From Synanceia verrucosa (Eukaryota > Chordata > Actinopteri > Perciformes > Synanceiidae): a stretch of 64,000 bases of DNA. Both the position numbers and the translations under genes were made by a program. Below, one piece after another: positions 48,901 through 61,400 of this stretch (positions are counted from its first letter, which is position 1; every line of letters begins with the position of its first letter). The stretch is taken from assembly GCA_029721515.1 (NCBI GenBank), contig CM056562.1, positions 12,681,335 to 12,745,334 on the forward strand. Direction: 5' to 3'. The notes beneath the pieces are model-generated. The model was not told the origin of the DNA and made no database searches. It saw nothing but the letters and a program-made list of their open reading frames with translations.

Positions 48901-51741
48901 GCTCCTCCACTTTCTAACAGAATATTTCAAATAATCACCCAGAGCCAATCAGGATTTTGTTTGGTTAAAGTGCCTTTTTCAATTATTTTGTTTTGTTATG
49001 CACCAAAGAGAAACCTGCAGAAAAAAAACAACCATGCTTGGCTGTCTTTTCAGCCCCACTGTTCAAAATAAAAAGGAAAGAGGATGAAAATGTCACCAAG
49101 TCACACTGACTTCAGTTTGTTTGAAATGTTGTAAATCTGTAAAAAAAATGTTTGAATTGTGGTTAATTATATTTCCTTCATAACAACCCGATATGAGATT
49201 TTGCCTCATTGTACAGAATGACAACAGAGTGAGGTCGTGCATATATGATATATTTCAGGGATGAGGGAGATCCTCATCAAATAAAGAAAATGACACGATT
49301 TGTTTACTTGATTCTGTATTCTGGTATAATTTTGTGACGATGAAAAATTATGGTCTTGATAGAAACCTAATATATATGACAGCTGACAAAGCAATCTCAC
49401 CTCAAGAGCCATTTGGTAGCTGTTGTGTAGCTTTAAATCACATGATCGTCATCACCATGGTGACTTCAGACAAACATCTTTGCATTTTTAATTAATACTA
49501 GTTATAAACTTTGTATTTTAAATAACTGACATGTTAAAGAACATTGGTTAGATAAATAGCTTTCCACTATTCAATATCATTTTTAAGGAGTTAACACTAA
49601 GATAACATTCAAAACAACAATAAGTACCATTCAACACACAAAAAATAAAATATGTTCTACTTCTTGTAAAAGAAGAAACCTGTAACCCAGGATGTGCTAT
49701 ACTGCCCAAAAATATAACACAAGAACACAAGAAAAATATAGCACTGAATAACATTTATTGCACACATTTAAGATAGGTGCCATTAATCAGTGAAAATAAA
49801 TGTTGCTGCAAAGAAAAGTGTGAAATATGACCTCTGATACCTGGTAACCACATATATGGATCATCCTCCACAACAACAGGCACATTAGTACTGCTGTTCT
49901 TTAGCGAGAGTCCAGCAAAGTTGAATTACAGCAGACACTGAGCTTAACTTCCAGGACACATGAGGTTTTAATTGCTTTTTTTAGTAAAAGGCAACAGTTA
50001 GTGTGGTGATATTCCTTTTCTCCAAAATAGCTAATCATGTAGACATGTGGTAAACCAAGACTGAGGTAGATATTCAATGAAACAAAGACTTTCAGGAACA
50101 CACATTAAAGTCCCACAGCATAACATGAGCTTATCGAGGAGCAGAGAGGAGTTACACAGAGAGCAGCAGGCAGACATTTTTAATCCCAGGGACCGTGCTG
50201 AGAGGCTGATCCATATTCCCCCTCATTACAAGCTTATTTACAAGATCTGATTAAATGTGGCAGCAGGATCAACTTACATTACCGTGAAGAAAAAGCAATA
50301 ATGAAATATGTGGATGTACAGAAGTTATTGCCTCAAAATAATTTTGCATTATTAGAAACATTTTCAGATATATAACAGCATTTGGTGTGAAGGATGCTTT
50401 CATCGTTTGAGTTTGCTTTCATCTGACATTTCCCACAGAATAAATTGATTTTAACTTGGAGTGATGTAAAACTGGCTGGCACTAAATTTCTAGTGAAGTG
50501 GGCTGTGACATCAGCGGACATTTTGTGTCCTCCCTGGTTAACACACGGTTTAGCTAAATTGAAGTTGCAAACCAATGCACATTAATATCAATTCAAGCTA
50601 AATGCAATATTCGCACAGAGTTGCTTTCATCAGTGAACCAAAAAGTTTAGATCACATTAGTTCACTGATGCTGCCTCATTTGAATTTAGTCAAGGTCGGT
50701 GTTATTGTCTCCAAGGGGAACCCATTAAACCGAACAGCAGCGTGATGAAAGGACAGAAGCCAATAGATGGAGGGGTTTTATGTAGCCTATAACCCAAAGT
50801 AAGATTGTTTTCCATTCACATTACAAGCAATGAGAAAAAAAACACATGTCCAGCAGGGGGCTCTTTCAACTCACAAATGAAGCCAGCGGCAGATATTTGA
50901 TTCAACCCATGTGAAATTAGACGTACCCCATAGATAAAACTTAGTAGAGATAAAACCAAGCCGGCATGCTGAGAAATATATATGTTCAAAAATGCTCTGC
51001 AGCTTCAGAGTAAGATGTGTATAATTCATATGTGTAAGAGAGGCTGGTGACTCTCTGTGATGTACGTAAGATGAAGTGAAAAGTGTCAAGCAGATCTTAA
51101 AGGATGAAATGTGGAGAGAACTGTCAGTTAAATGTCAGATACACCCACAGACCTTTCAAACATTAATCACAGCAGGACACTTAAAAGTAAAAAAATAAAG
51201 CCTTTGAAACTCTCATTAAACAGTGCTCAAAATAAAAGCTTGAGGAAAATATGTGAAAGTTCAACGTTTGGTGTGATTAAAAAGTTTACTTTATAGGTCA
51301 AATATCACCCAGGTGTTCATGTAAATCTAATGACAACTTTCAGGTCTGCAAATGTTTAGAGTGATTGTACTGATGAGATAAATCAAATGGTCTGTTTAGA
51401 TAAGGTTGACACAAAAACCTTCTGAAATTAGCTGAAAACATTAAAATGGCTCTTAAACAGCAAATATATAGACTTAAACTGCAGTTTCAAGACACCCCAA
51501 AAACATACAATACACAGTGACACACAGTGCTGTGAGTGAAAAAACAGGATGTAGACCATGATGGATGCCAGAGAGTTCAAGTACACTTATGAGTACATGT
51601 TGAAAATAAAAAGTCTGAGGTTGTAGTGTAGTAGTGTGATTTCCTTTGTGCGGTTAAAAATCAGAAATATACAAATAAACCAGAGGAATCATCATACCTG
51701 ACGTTATGTAAACAGTAAATGCCAAAACCCATCATGTCTGT

Positions 51742-51778
51742 CTCTCTCTCACACACACACACACACACAAACACACAT
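51742..51778. repeat. (CT)n(CA)n short tract
   Basis: A short tctctctc run followed by an acacac run of about 27 bp, similar in design to the repeat at 52384. Confidence 0.85.
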
Positions 51779-52383
51779 TGATAAGAAAAGTCAGAACCTT
51801 ATTGTATCATTACAAGGACATCTCGCTCATGTAATTATATTGTCAGGTCCCATTACAAGCCCCATGAGAGAGGAAAAAAGAAAAAGAAAAAATACAATCC
51901 CTCGTTCAACTTATTTACAGACTAAATGTGAGGTTACACTCACTGAATATACATCCCATTTAAAGTACATTCTTCAGATCTGTATGTGTCTTACCAAGTT
52001 TCAGGCAAACAGTATGAGCCGTACTACAAAAGATATGGCGGTCAGTACTGACGCACATCCTACAAAAAACAATGATTATACGGCAGATTCTTTCAAAAAA
52101 TGATTATCATGCACGATGCAAATGTGGCATGACTGCTAATTTTATGAAACACAACAATCGCAAATCGCAGAAACACATTAATCTGCCTTCTGGTAATAAT
52201 AATATTACCATACTGCATTCACTACAATTATTATCACCGTCTTTAAATACATTCTTGAAGTACGCACTTTAAATAAATAATTTCCATATTAGACACATCT
52301 GCTGCACTTTGGTTGCACAAGGAGTTTAAAAAAAAAAAGTTATTTTCTCCCACCTCCACATAAAGCAAGCAATGTATAGCTAA

Positions 52384-52431
<48 letters not shown>

Positions 52432-52434
52432 ACA
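52384..52434. repeat. (CT)n(CA)n compound microsatellite
   Basis: About 24 bp of CT followed by 27 bp of CA. Confidence 0.95.
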
Positions 52435-52876
52435 AATGTGAGATGTACCTTTCGTCTTATCTGAATGAGAACAAAAGAGTGAACAGACATGCCCATTAAG
52501 GAGGCAAACAAATAATTAAGATCATGTTTTCACATAGAACTGAACTTGATGAAACAAAGTCATTTCATGGTCTTGAAAGACATAATGAGAGTTCACAAGG
52601 AATGCATTACATCACAGTAGGGGATGTGAAAACAAGAAATACCTTAAGTAGAGCATGGCAAAAATAATAATTAAAAAAAAAACCCTCAAAGGTTTTCTAT
52701 TCCGTTCAAAACAAACCCAACAAAATGTCCTGACAGGATCCAAATGTTATTGTAAAGTGAACAAAAGAAGTCAGCTGAGAGTCTGTTGGACAAACCAGAG
52801 CTGAGGAAGCCCTTACAGTGAGGCCGTCCTGAGCGCTGATCACAGAGCTGGATGTTTTACAACCAGCCTGCTGGAT

Positions 52877-55415
52877 TCACAGGGACGGAAGGAGACAGTC
52901 ACTGGGGTCACATGTCCCAGGAGGTCCATGGAGCCCTGGAGAGCCAGGAGGGCCCTGGGAACCGATCCCAGGAGGTCCTTGACAGAGAATTAGACATTAT
53001 TAATTCCTGCGCCTAGCGGCACTTCATTGTTTTCGTTAAAGAAAACCAGAAACAGTTGGTTGCCACCTGTTTTATTATTTTACAACATTATGTTGTTTAA
53101 GTTGACAATTATATAACATATCATCAGTGTTATTGACCTGTGTGTAAAGCAACAGTGAACATCAGGAGCTCATTATTTGCTGCATGTGATCTTGCATACC
53201 TTGTATCCACTGCGATATCAATGCTGTACTAAATTGTCCTTTAAAATTACTATTTTTACATGGCTTTTTTCTGTTCTCTAATGTGGTGAAGTCATTGGAT
53301 GAGACATTAGTATCTCATGTTCCTTAGCAACTGCATCCTGAAGTAGCAACATAGTGCAGATCGCTTTATTGTCTCTCATATACAACACATAAATACATTA
53401 GCCTATGAAAACCCTCCACTGCAGTCCAACCACAGAAGTATCCATTACATCAACCAATGTAGTGGTAATTTTTCATTTAGCTCAATATTTGGGGCTGTGG
53501 TAGAGCAAGCCATGTGGTGTCCTTGATCAAGATACCTAACCCCAAACTGTTACCAAAGCTGTACACTGATGTGTGACTGTGTGTGTGAATGGGTGAATGC
53601 AATACATGGCGTAAAAGCACTTTCAGTGGCTGGATGATTAGAAAGGTGCTATACACGTACAATCCATTTACCATTCACACACAGACAATGCTCTTCTTCA
53701 GTAATTTTCACTGCTGTTGTATTCAGACCACTAACCTTGAACTAGGCTGAACCGAGTAGAGTGCGCTTTGTGGAAGCAGGTGCAGGTTAGCAGCACCAGT
53801 GAGGGCTGTAAAAGCTTCATGTAAGGCAGCAAACTGTACTCTGACAATGTGATTGGATAATAATAAATGCCTTTCTGCTTTCTGTAAGTTGATAAAAACC
53901 AGTGCCTGTCTGGCTTCTGGCTTCTTTCTCCTCTCTATGATGACTGAGTGGTGACTGAACCACCAAAAAAACAACCTTGAAATCACTCATTGATCAAATT
54001 TTTTATTTCAGCAGTAATCAATGAATCCATAACACCAGTCACACAGCTCAAGGAGCCTTGTCTCTTCTACAGTTCATTTAAAAGGAATCACAGGTACGGC
54101 CTTGTCCTTTTATTCTCTTTGAAAACACGACCTGCCCTTTTCATCACCGCCACATCCATCTAGAGCTTAACTGCTCGCACACAAAAACTGTCCACAGTAC
54201 TGTGGTGGGTTGTACTCTCAGCTCCAGAGCATTGTGAGAAATGTCTGTCAAACATCTGTGAGTTCAGGTGGTTACTTACAGCTGCTGGCTCAACCCTGCT
54301 AATTAACTACAGCACAGAGCTAAGGAGCCATAAGCAAGCATGACTACAGCACCATCCAAGTGTATCGAGGTACAAAGTTCACTCACTGCCTCACTGAGAA
54401 TCAACAACAATGAAGTATCACCTGCATGGGACTCATATTTCTCAGCCTCAATTAACCTGTAGGTGATCCAAGGGGAAGCTGCTCTATATGAAATTTGAGG
54501 GATATGAGCTGTCTTTCAATATGATGGCCAGGTGATGGAAAGCTTAGCTGGTAGGAGTATTATTCCCTCGCACAGGAGTACAATAAACGCACTAGGGAAA
54601 CTAATGCAGTGTCCACTTGGTTCAACTTTCCAACTCTTTCCAAGACGTGAAAATAGCTGAGGTCCAACCTCTCCAGTTGTGCTGAAGGTGCTTCCTATCA
54701 CTGCATGCCCCCTGGAGAAGATGTCTTTCAACAGCTGTGATTCGTCTCCTCCAGAGGAGCTACAGCCAAGGTCCCTTTGCTCCCACACATGCATTATGCA
54801 CATACATAGTTGGATGAGTGGGTTTAGGTTCAGTGATATGCTCCTGCCATCACAGGCTGGAAGTCAGAGAGGTAATCCCACTTCTCATCGCTCCATCGAG
54901 GTATGAAAAGTTATTTCTTAGTTCACAGGAGCAGAGGACAAGCTGATATCTTTGGTTGTGTTTAGTAAAACTTTTGTTCAGGACGAGCTGGGCTTCTATT
55001 TTACAGAACGGACGTCATTGTTTCGCCACTGCAGCATTTTGTCCTCTGTGGACTCACTTGTGACACAGCAGCAACTCAGTTTGGAAAAATACTTTGCCAT
55101 GTGGGAGTTATGCTTATCTTCAATATGCAGAGATATCAAATGAAGGTTAGAATTTGAAGTTTGGGACTGGACAACCACAGTTGTCTCTCTGGAGACAGGG
55201 CTGTCCATGCAGGACTGGTCATTCTGTGACTAATGTGGTACAATCAAAGCATCCATTCCTCTTTCTCCTTTCTTTGCTCAACCAATATTTCACATCAAAA
55301 TTACATCACACAACGTACAATCTACAATGCCTCTTACCTGGTGGCCCCATGGGTCCTGGATCTCCTGGTAACCCCAGACCAAGCTGACCCCGTTCTCCTT
55401 TCTGACCCCTGTATC
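52877..55415 (-). CDS. col19a1: C-terminal exons of the second collagen
   Basis: Exon 55338-55415 encodes GYRGQKGERGQLGLGLPGDP, which contains a break in the triplets (LGLGLPG). Exon 52877-52977 encodes GPPGIGSQGPPGSPG and ends GTCDPSDCLLPSL, with the stop at 52877-52879. The 2.4-kb intron between them carries a SINE remnant. Confidence 0.8.
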
Positions 55416-58400
55416 CTGAGGACAGACACAACACTCTGGCTGAGCACAAATAACTGCAAATAAGAGAAAGCGTGTGCTGTCATGTTTATGGATCATGGTG
55501 GTACAAATTAGTAAGATTAGTGCAAATGCCATAACATGTTAAAATCCAAATGTTAAGATGAGGATACACAACCTGGCCTCTTGATGTTGTTAATAAAAGC
55601 AGAAACAGGCAAGTCTGGAGTCCAAGTTTCAAAATAGTAAAAGTCATACTGATATCCTGTCAAAATGGAAATCATCAAACAGCTCATCTGTACATTAGTA
55701 CACAAAGAAGGTCAACTGGAGGTCAGATATGTGGGTCACTACAGGCAGTCAGAGTAAAAAGATTCCTCCCTTAAATGGAAGATGTAAAAAACATCTCACG
55801 CTCCTCATGACAACTAGAAAGATGTAAAGCTAGACTATAGCTGGCTGCTATATGATGACCTCAAAGATGAAAAAAAAGAAGATAAGAACATGAGGACATG
55901 CGCAGCCTGCATGTGAGTAAAAAAAAAACTATTTAAGTGAGGCCAACAAGTGCATTGTGTATAAGAATATGCATACAAATGTTATTTACTTTTCACTCCA
56001 TGCAAACCCTTCACAGCTCCAAACAGCAGCATACCAAGACTTTTGAGGGGCTGCAAAAATATCTCCCCATGAGGCACTTAAAGTAATGGAGTCTCAGGAC
56101 CAGCGGATGCATCAAGTGCATCAGAAACATTGACAGGAGTATCAAGCATCGCACCGCCTGGCCCAAAGGGGAAACGCTTCAACGCTTACATGTCAGAGAA
56201 AATCTCAGAAAAAAGGCTTATGAGTGCTCCAAAACTGAGTCTCAAAGAGAGAGGGGCTAGCCACACATTGCCACAATAATAAGACTTCTTTCAACACTCA
56301 CAGAGCCTTGGGCATTCATTCAGGGAGGAGACGATCCATGGAGAAAAGAGCACTGTACCTTAAGTAAAAAAATACTGAATAGCACACAGGGCAGTGAGCT
56401 TGGGTGGCACGCTGGATTGGTGCACTCTGATAAATCAAAAATGCCACACTGCGTCTGGACTTGGTTGAAAATTTTCTCAGAGCACTAATGGACAAAATGA
56501 ATTAATAGAAAAAAATATTGCCACAGAGTGGTCTTTCATGCGTGATTGATACGATTGCAGTTCTACACCTAGTGTACACTGTTGTAAACAGCATTAATAG
56601 CAACATATTTATTCATGCTTTGCCTTACAAAAGAAGAATAAAGAAAAAAAAAACTTTCTTTGAGCAGCTGCTCCATCAACGACCAATTACTCTGGGATAT
56701 TTACTGATATTTTCCAGCACAAAGCAGAGCAGAGTTTACAGCCTGATATGATAAAAGACACATTGTTTCAGTCAGTATTAATAAATATACAGAATGCACT
56801 GGGATACAAATTAAAAATAAATGTTAAAACAACAAAATGTATAATTTATGAAATACACTTAAACACAATGACTTACATCAATGGGTCTTTTCATTACGCT
56901 CTCAACAGTAAAAGATGAATAGAATGATAAATGAGCACTGATTTACAACACAGGGGTGGGAAAACACAACGAAAAAGAAATGATGCTCTTCAGCATGCGT
57001 CCTTATGGGTATTCTCTAACATCTTTAGACTTTTCACCCATGTGAAATCAAACCATGAGGAAAAAAAAGAATTCAACAGAGGGGTTATTTTTCACCATAA
57101 ACAATTCATTTTGGCACATTGGAGAACAAGTCAAGTTGGATATTCCAGAGGAGCACAGTCTCCAGCAGAGGATGACGAGAAATAATGAGGAAATATTACC
57201 CCAAACTCTCTCCCCAGCTGAGTGGAGGCACAAGTCAACAAAGAAAAAAAATAAGAAGTTGTTGAATTTTTGATTTACCAAGGGAAAAAAACTTTCCTCT
57301 TTGTTTTCAATAAACATTTATTTGTGAAGCTGCATTAAGAATCACCTATAAAACACTCTTTTGGAAGCATTAAAAAAACAAAAGAGGCTAGACAAAATCC
57401 AAGTAGTGTGTAATGCAAATGGCATTAACACAGCACACGTATTTTTAAGTAGTTGCCTACACTGACTACATTATTCATGAATCAAAGCAGCATTTTATAT
57501 GAAAGCAGTGGGTTAAAGGGTAAATGGTCTTGAATAATGTGAGGTAGATACAAAGAGAAAGGCCAATGCAGCGGTGCTTTGAGTTGCACCAACCAACACG
57601 TAACACACTCCTCCTCTTCAAAAGTTAAGACGCCGTAGTTCTGCAGCGGGACACAGTACAATCTAAGCAAGGTTGAGGTATAAAGCTGACCAGCAAACTA
57701 TTAGTGCCGTATGAGCAGTCAGAAAGTTGAATCAGTTTGATAAAGTACGTCCACCCTCTCTCCTGACTATGCTCCTTTTCTACTTTAGAAGCTTTCTTTC
57801 CTGGAGTGAGGTATCAATACTGGGGCTCTTTCCTGTCCACATTGATAATACTTTCTCTTATTCACAGCCAATTCTTCGTTTGTCTTCATATTCCCCAGAA
57901 AGCCGCTGTGCACCACACTCCAGGCCTTTCCTCTGCTTCCTGCACCTCAGTCTGCATTGATATACGGGTCTAAGCAAGAGAAAAATACCCATGAATCCCT
58001 CCAAAATACATGTGTCAGCCTAAATTGGTGCCCTCTACCCTGAAACCATCCCATCTTTTAATGTACAGGAAAAATATTGCATTTCAACCTAGAGCTGTGT
58101 GTACACAGTAGTAAATGTGACCTGCTTTGAATGTGTGGCATAGCACCAAGGTGGGGTATATGTTGTTACAGCAGACAACAAAAGGTTAATTAAGTATCTT
58201 CAGCAGTTCTAAGCAATGGACAGTAAAGAGTGTTATTTCTTATTCATATTCCAGCAGAAGTGGTTAATTTTATGAGGTAGTTTTAATGTCCAGCAGTTCG
58301 GTCTGGCTGCCTGAGCTCTTACCATGAGGACCAGGAGGTCCTGGCTCTCCTGGCGGTCCTGGTAATCCGTCCTTTCCAGGAGGTCCTGGAGGCCCGTGGA

Positions 58401-61400
58401 TTTGTGAAGCCAAGATCCCTGCAGGTGTCTTCTGTAGCACAGTAGTGCTCGATAGCTTCTCTAAGAAAATTAAATTCACATCAGAATGCAGGAAAAAAAC
58501 TGAGAAAAAAGATTTGGAAAAATGAGTACCTTCGAAGACTCTCAATACTTCATTTCTGATGAACATTTTCAGTTCCTCCATGAAGCTGGAATCCCCCTGT
58601 GTGTGCAGTGGAGACGAATACCAACATTGTTCATTCATAATGAATTAGCAGATACAGATTCAGTCGTTGTTATGAAATTGATGCCTGACATGCAGTGAAC
58701 TCTGGGCGGCAGTAGCTCAGTCTGTAGTGACTGGGAATCGGAAGGTCGCCGGTTCAAGTCCAGGCCAGACCAAATGTGGAGAGTGGACTGGTAGCTGGAT
58801 ATGTGCCAGTGACTCCTCCTGGGCACTGCGGAGGTGCCCTTGAGCAAGGCACCAAACCCCCAACTGCTCGGAACACCTGGATAAGGGGGCAGCCTCACTC
58901 TGACACCTCTCCTCCAGTGCATGTGCATGTGTTTGTTTCATAACTTGTGTGTGTAATGTGCAACAGAAAAAGAAATATACTAACAGAGTGAAAATGTAAT
59001 TTCCCTCACTGAGGGATCAAATAAAGGAATTCTTCTATTCTTCCTCTAACTTAAGGTGGAGACCAAACCAATGGCAGGGATGAGAAATGTTACTTCTAAC
59101 TGAAATCCCACATCTGCGCTTCAAATCCAGCTCAAAATACAAGATTCAGTCATGAGGGATAATAAATGAGATATTCCGACCCTATAAGGAGATGTCTCGC
59201 TGTTACTTTTGATCCAATTTTATAATAATGCACTCAGATATAATTCCAGTTCTGCATGCCTGTAAATGTATATATTAACAAAGGCAAATTTGTAAAAATA
59301 CATGCTCTGCCACTCAAACACTATTACAGGGTAATAATAGAAAACAGCAGTTTGGATCTTGAATCCCTCCAAATAGTCTCTCTGCTGTGAATGTTATATA
59401 ACAGTTGTGACCGAGTACAGTAATGTGTAAAATGTCTGTGACACACGGAGGTGTTTTCGGCGCTCCGCAGAGCTCCAGGCACGCCCACATATCTCTGTCT
59501 TTCTCTGTGTCTCCATCTCCCTCCCTCTCTGACCTTCTGTTGTGCCTGGATGAGGAGTGGGAAGCAGAAAGAGAACACCAACCTCCCTTGAACTGCCTTG
59601 TTTGATGTTTCATGCAGAAATCTGTAGCTGCACCATTTTCCATACAGGGAGCGAGAACTGAACTAGTTACACAAGCTCAAGGAAGGAAGGAAAGAAGGAA
59701 GGAAGTGGACTGACTTTAATCATCTGGTGGGTGGGGATAGTGTTTGTGTGATTGGTGATATGTACAATGCAAAATGTGCAACTTACCAAGAGGTTTGCAT
59801 TCTCCAAATGTCCTGGAGGGCCGGGATCTCCCTTTTGACCTGGTGGTCCGATCAGTCCAATCGGTCCAGGATCTCCTATGCGACCCCTCTCGCCTTGAAC
59901 ACCTCTTTCTCCAGGAATCCCTGGATCACCCTGCAGTAAAGACACACAGACGTGTCGCAGCTTTACACACAGCACCAATAAAACACTCACTATTTTGCAG
60001 CCTGACTCATACAGAAGTGCATCTCTTTACTTGTTGCACACACTGACCTATTTCTCCTAATGTGTCTAGTCAGTCATCTGTCCTGAGTTTCTGTTGCCAG
60101 CTATAAAGCTAAAAACCTCATTTTGCATTCTCTATTTGTACAATATTACTGTGACAGTGCGCTTCAATTTTGCCTTGCAAATACAACAGGAAACTGCAGT
60201 GAGTGTTAAATACTCTATCTAGAGCTTACGTGCTTGTGGGGATTAGTCATATTTGTGCTGAAGTGAAGACTTTCATTACAATTCATCAAAACCTTGTTGG
60301 TGCATTATAGAATGAGTCATAAAAAACAGCTTCTTTTTAGGAACAATGCTGCTTACACGTTCTCCTTTGGATCCTCTGTCCCCTGGTGTACCTGTAGATC
60401 CCTTAGAAAGAACAGATAAAGATATTTTGAGGTTGTTAGTAACATTGAAATACGTGGAAACTTTTCACCCACTGCACACAAATTATTGATGTTAAGTAAC
60501 ACGCAGGGGCACATCCATCATTATGATTATGTACGTATTAAACTGATTTCTAAAACCCGCTGTATTGGCATTTTGCTGATATCTGCTCTAGGTTTCTATT
60601 TTGTAGCCTGAAAAAAAAATGTGAGCAAGCATTTCTCAAATTACTTTACTTTGAGAAACGTCCACTTTTCAGATGACAGTACATTGATTGCTTCTTACTC
60701 AGCTCAGGTGTATTACTTGTTAAATATCTCCCTGTACTGTGTTTCACCTTCTGCAATGTCAAGGCATCTCTGCATCACTCCTGTTTCATCTGAGAAATGC
60801 TTCCTTTTCCCCACCAGCTGTCTCTCCACTGTGTGGAGGGACAGGGAGAGAAGATACCTGTCTCTGGCTCCATGTCACAACATCTTGTGTCTTTCAATCC
60901 CTCCCTGTCACTCCTCATTGCTCCCCTTTACTGTGCTCACAGCTATACGCCTGGGAGCATCTTTGTATCAATTTCCTGCAGGATTACAGGAGCCATGCAA
61001 AAGACAATCTAGCATGAGGTGGTTTTAAAACGGGGTTCTCTTTGTGATGCTCTTCTCCCCTGTCTGCTTTAATCTGCAGTACTCTGTATTCCCCGATGCC
61101 TGATGGGAGGCTTAAATCTATCATCTTGCCCACTGAAATGTGCTTCCCTGAGCATTACATTAAACCTCAAAGCAGCGTGCAGAGAGTCTGGGTAGAGGAG
61201 TGAAGTCGCCTGCTAGATGGCAGTGTTGCCCCACCAAAAAGTCAGGCACTGTTGCAGAAAGACATGAGGGGAAAACTGTATAAGGACTTTATGCAATACT
61301 GAGAAGCTGGTGGAAGAATATTAACTAATAATAATAAACAAACAATGAACTGTTGGGGTTGTCACTGAGGGGACAAAAAAGCTTGTAAATCAGACAGCAA

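Larger units (their letters stand above)
48901..52876 (-). other. Tail-to-tail region between col9a1 and col19a1
   Basis: No coding exon was seen. The right part is probably col19a1 3' UTR; minus-strand AATAAA candidates occur, for example tttatt near 49751. It holds a (CA)n tract at 51751-51769 and a (CT)n(CA)n tract at 52384-52434. The rest is AT-rich unique-looking DNA. Confidence 0.45.

Noticed and set aside
58704..58780. Possible tRNA gene
   Set aside because: A and B boxes are present but there is no cloverleaf 3' half; the sequence continues into a SINE body.
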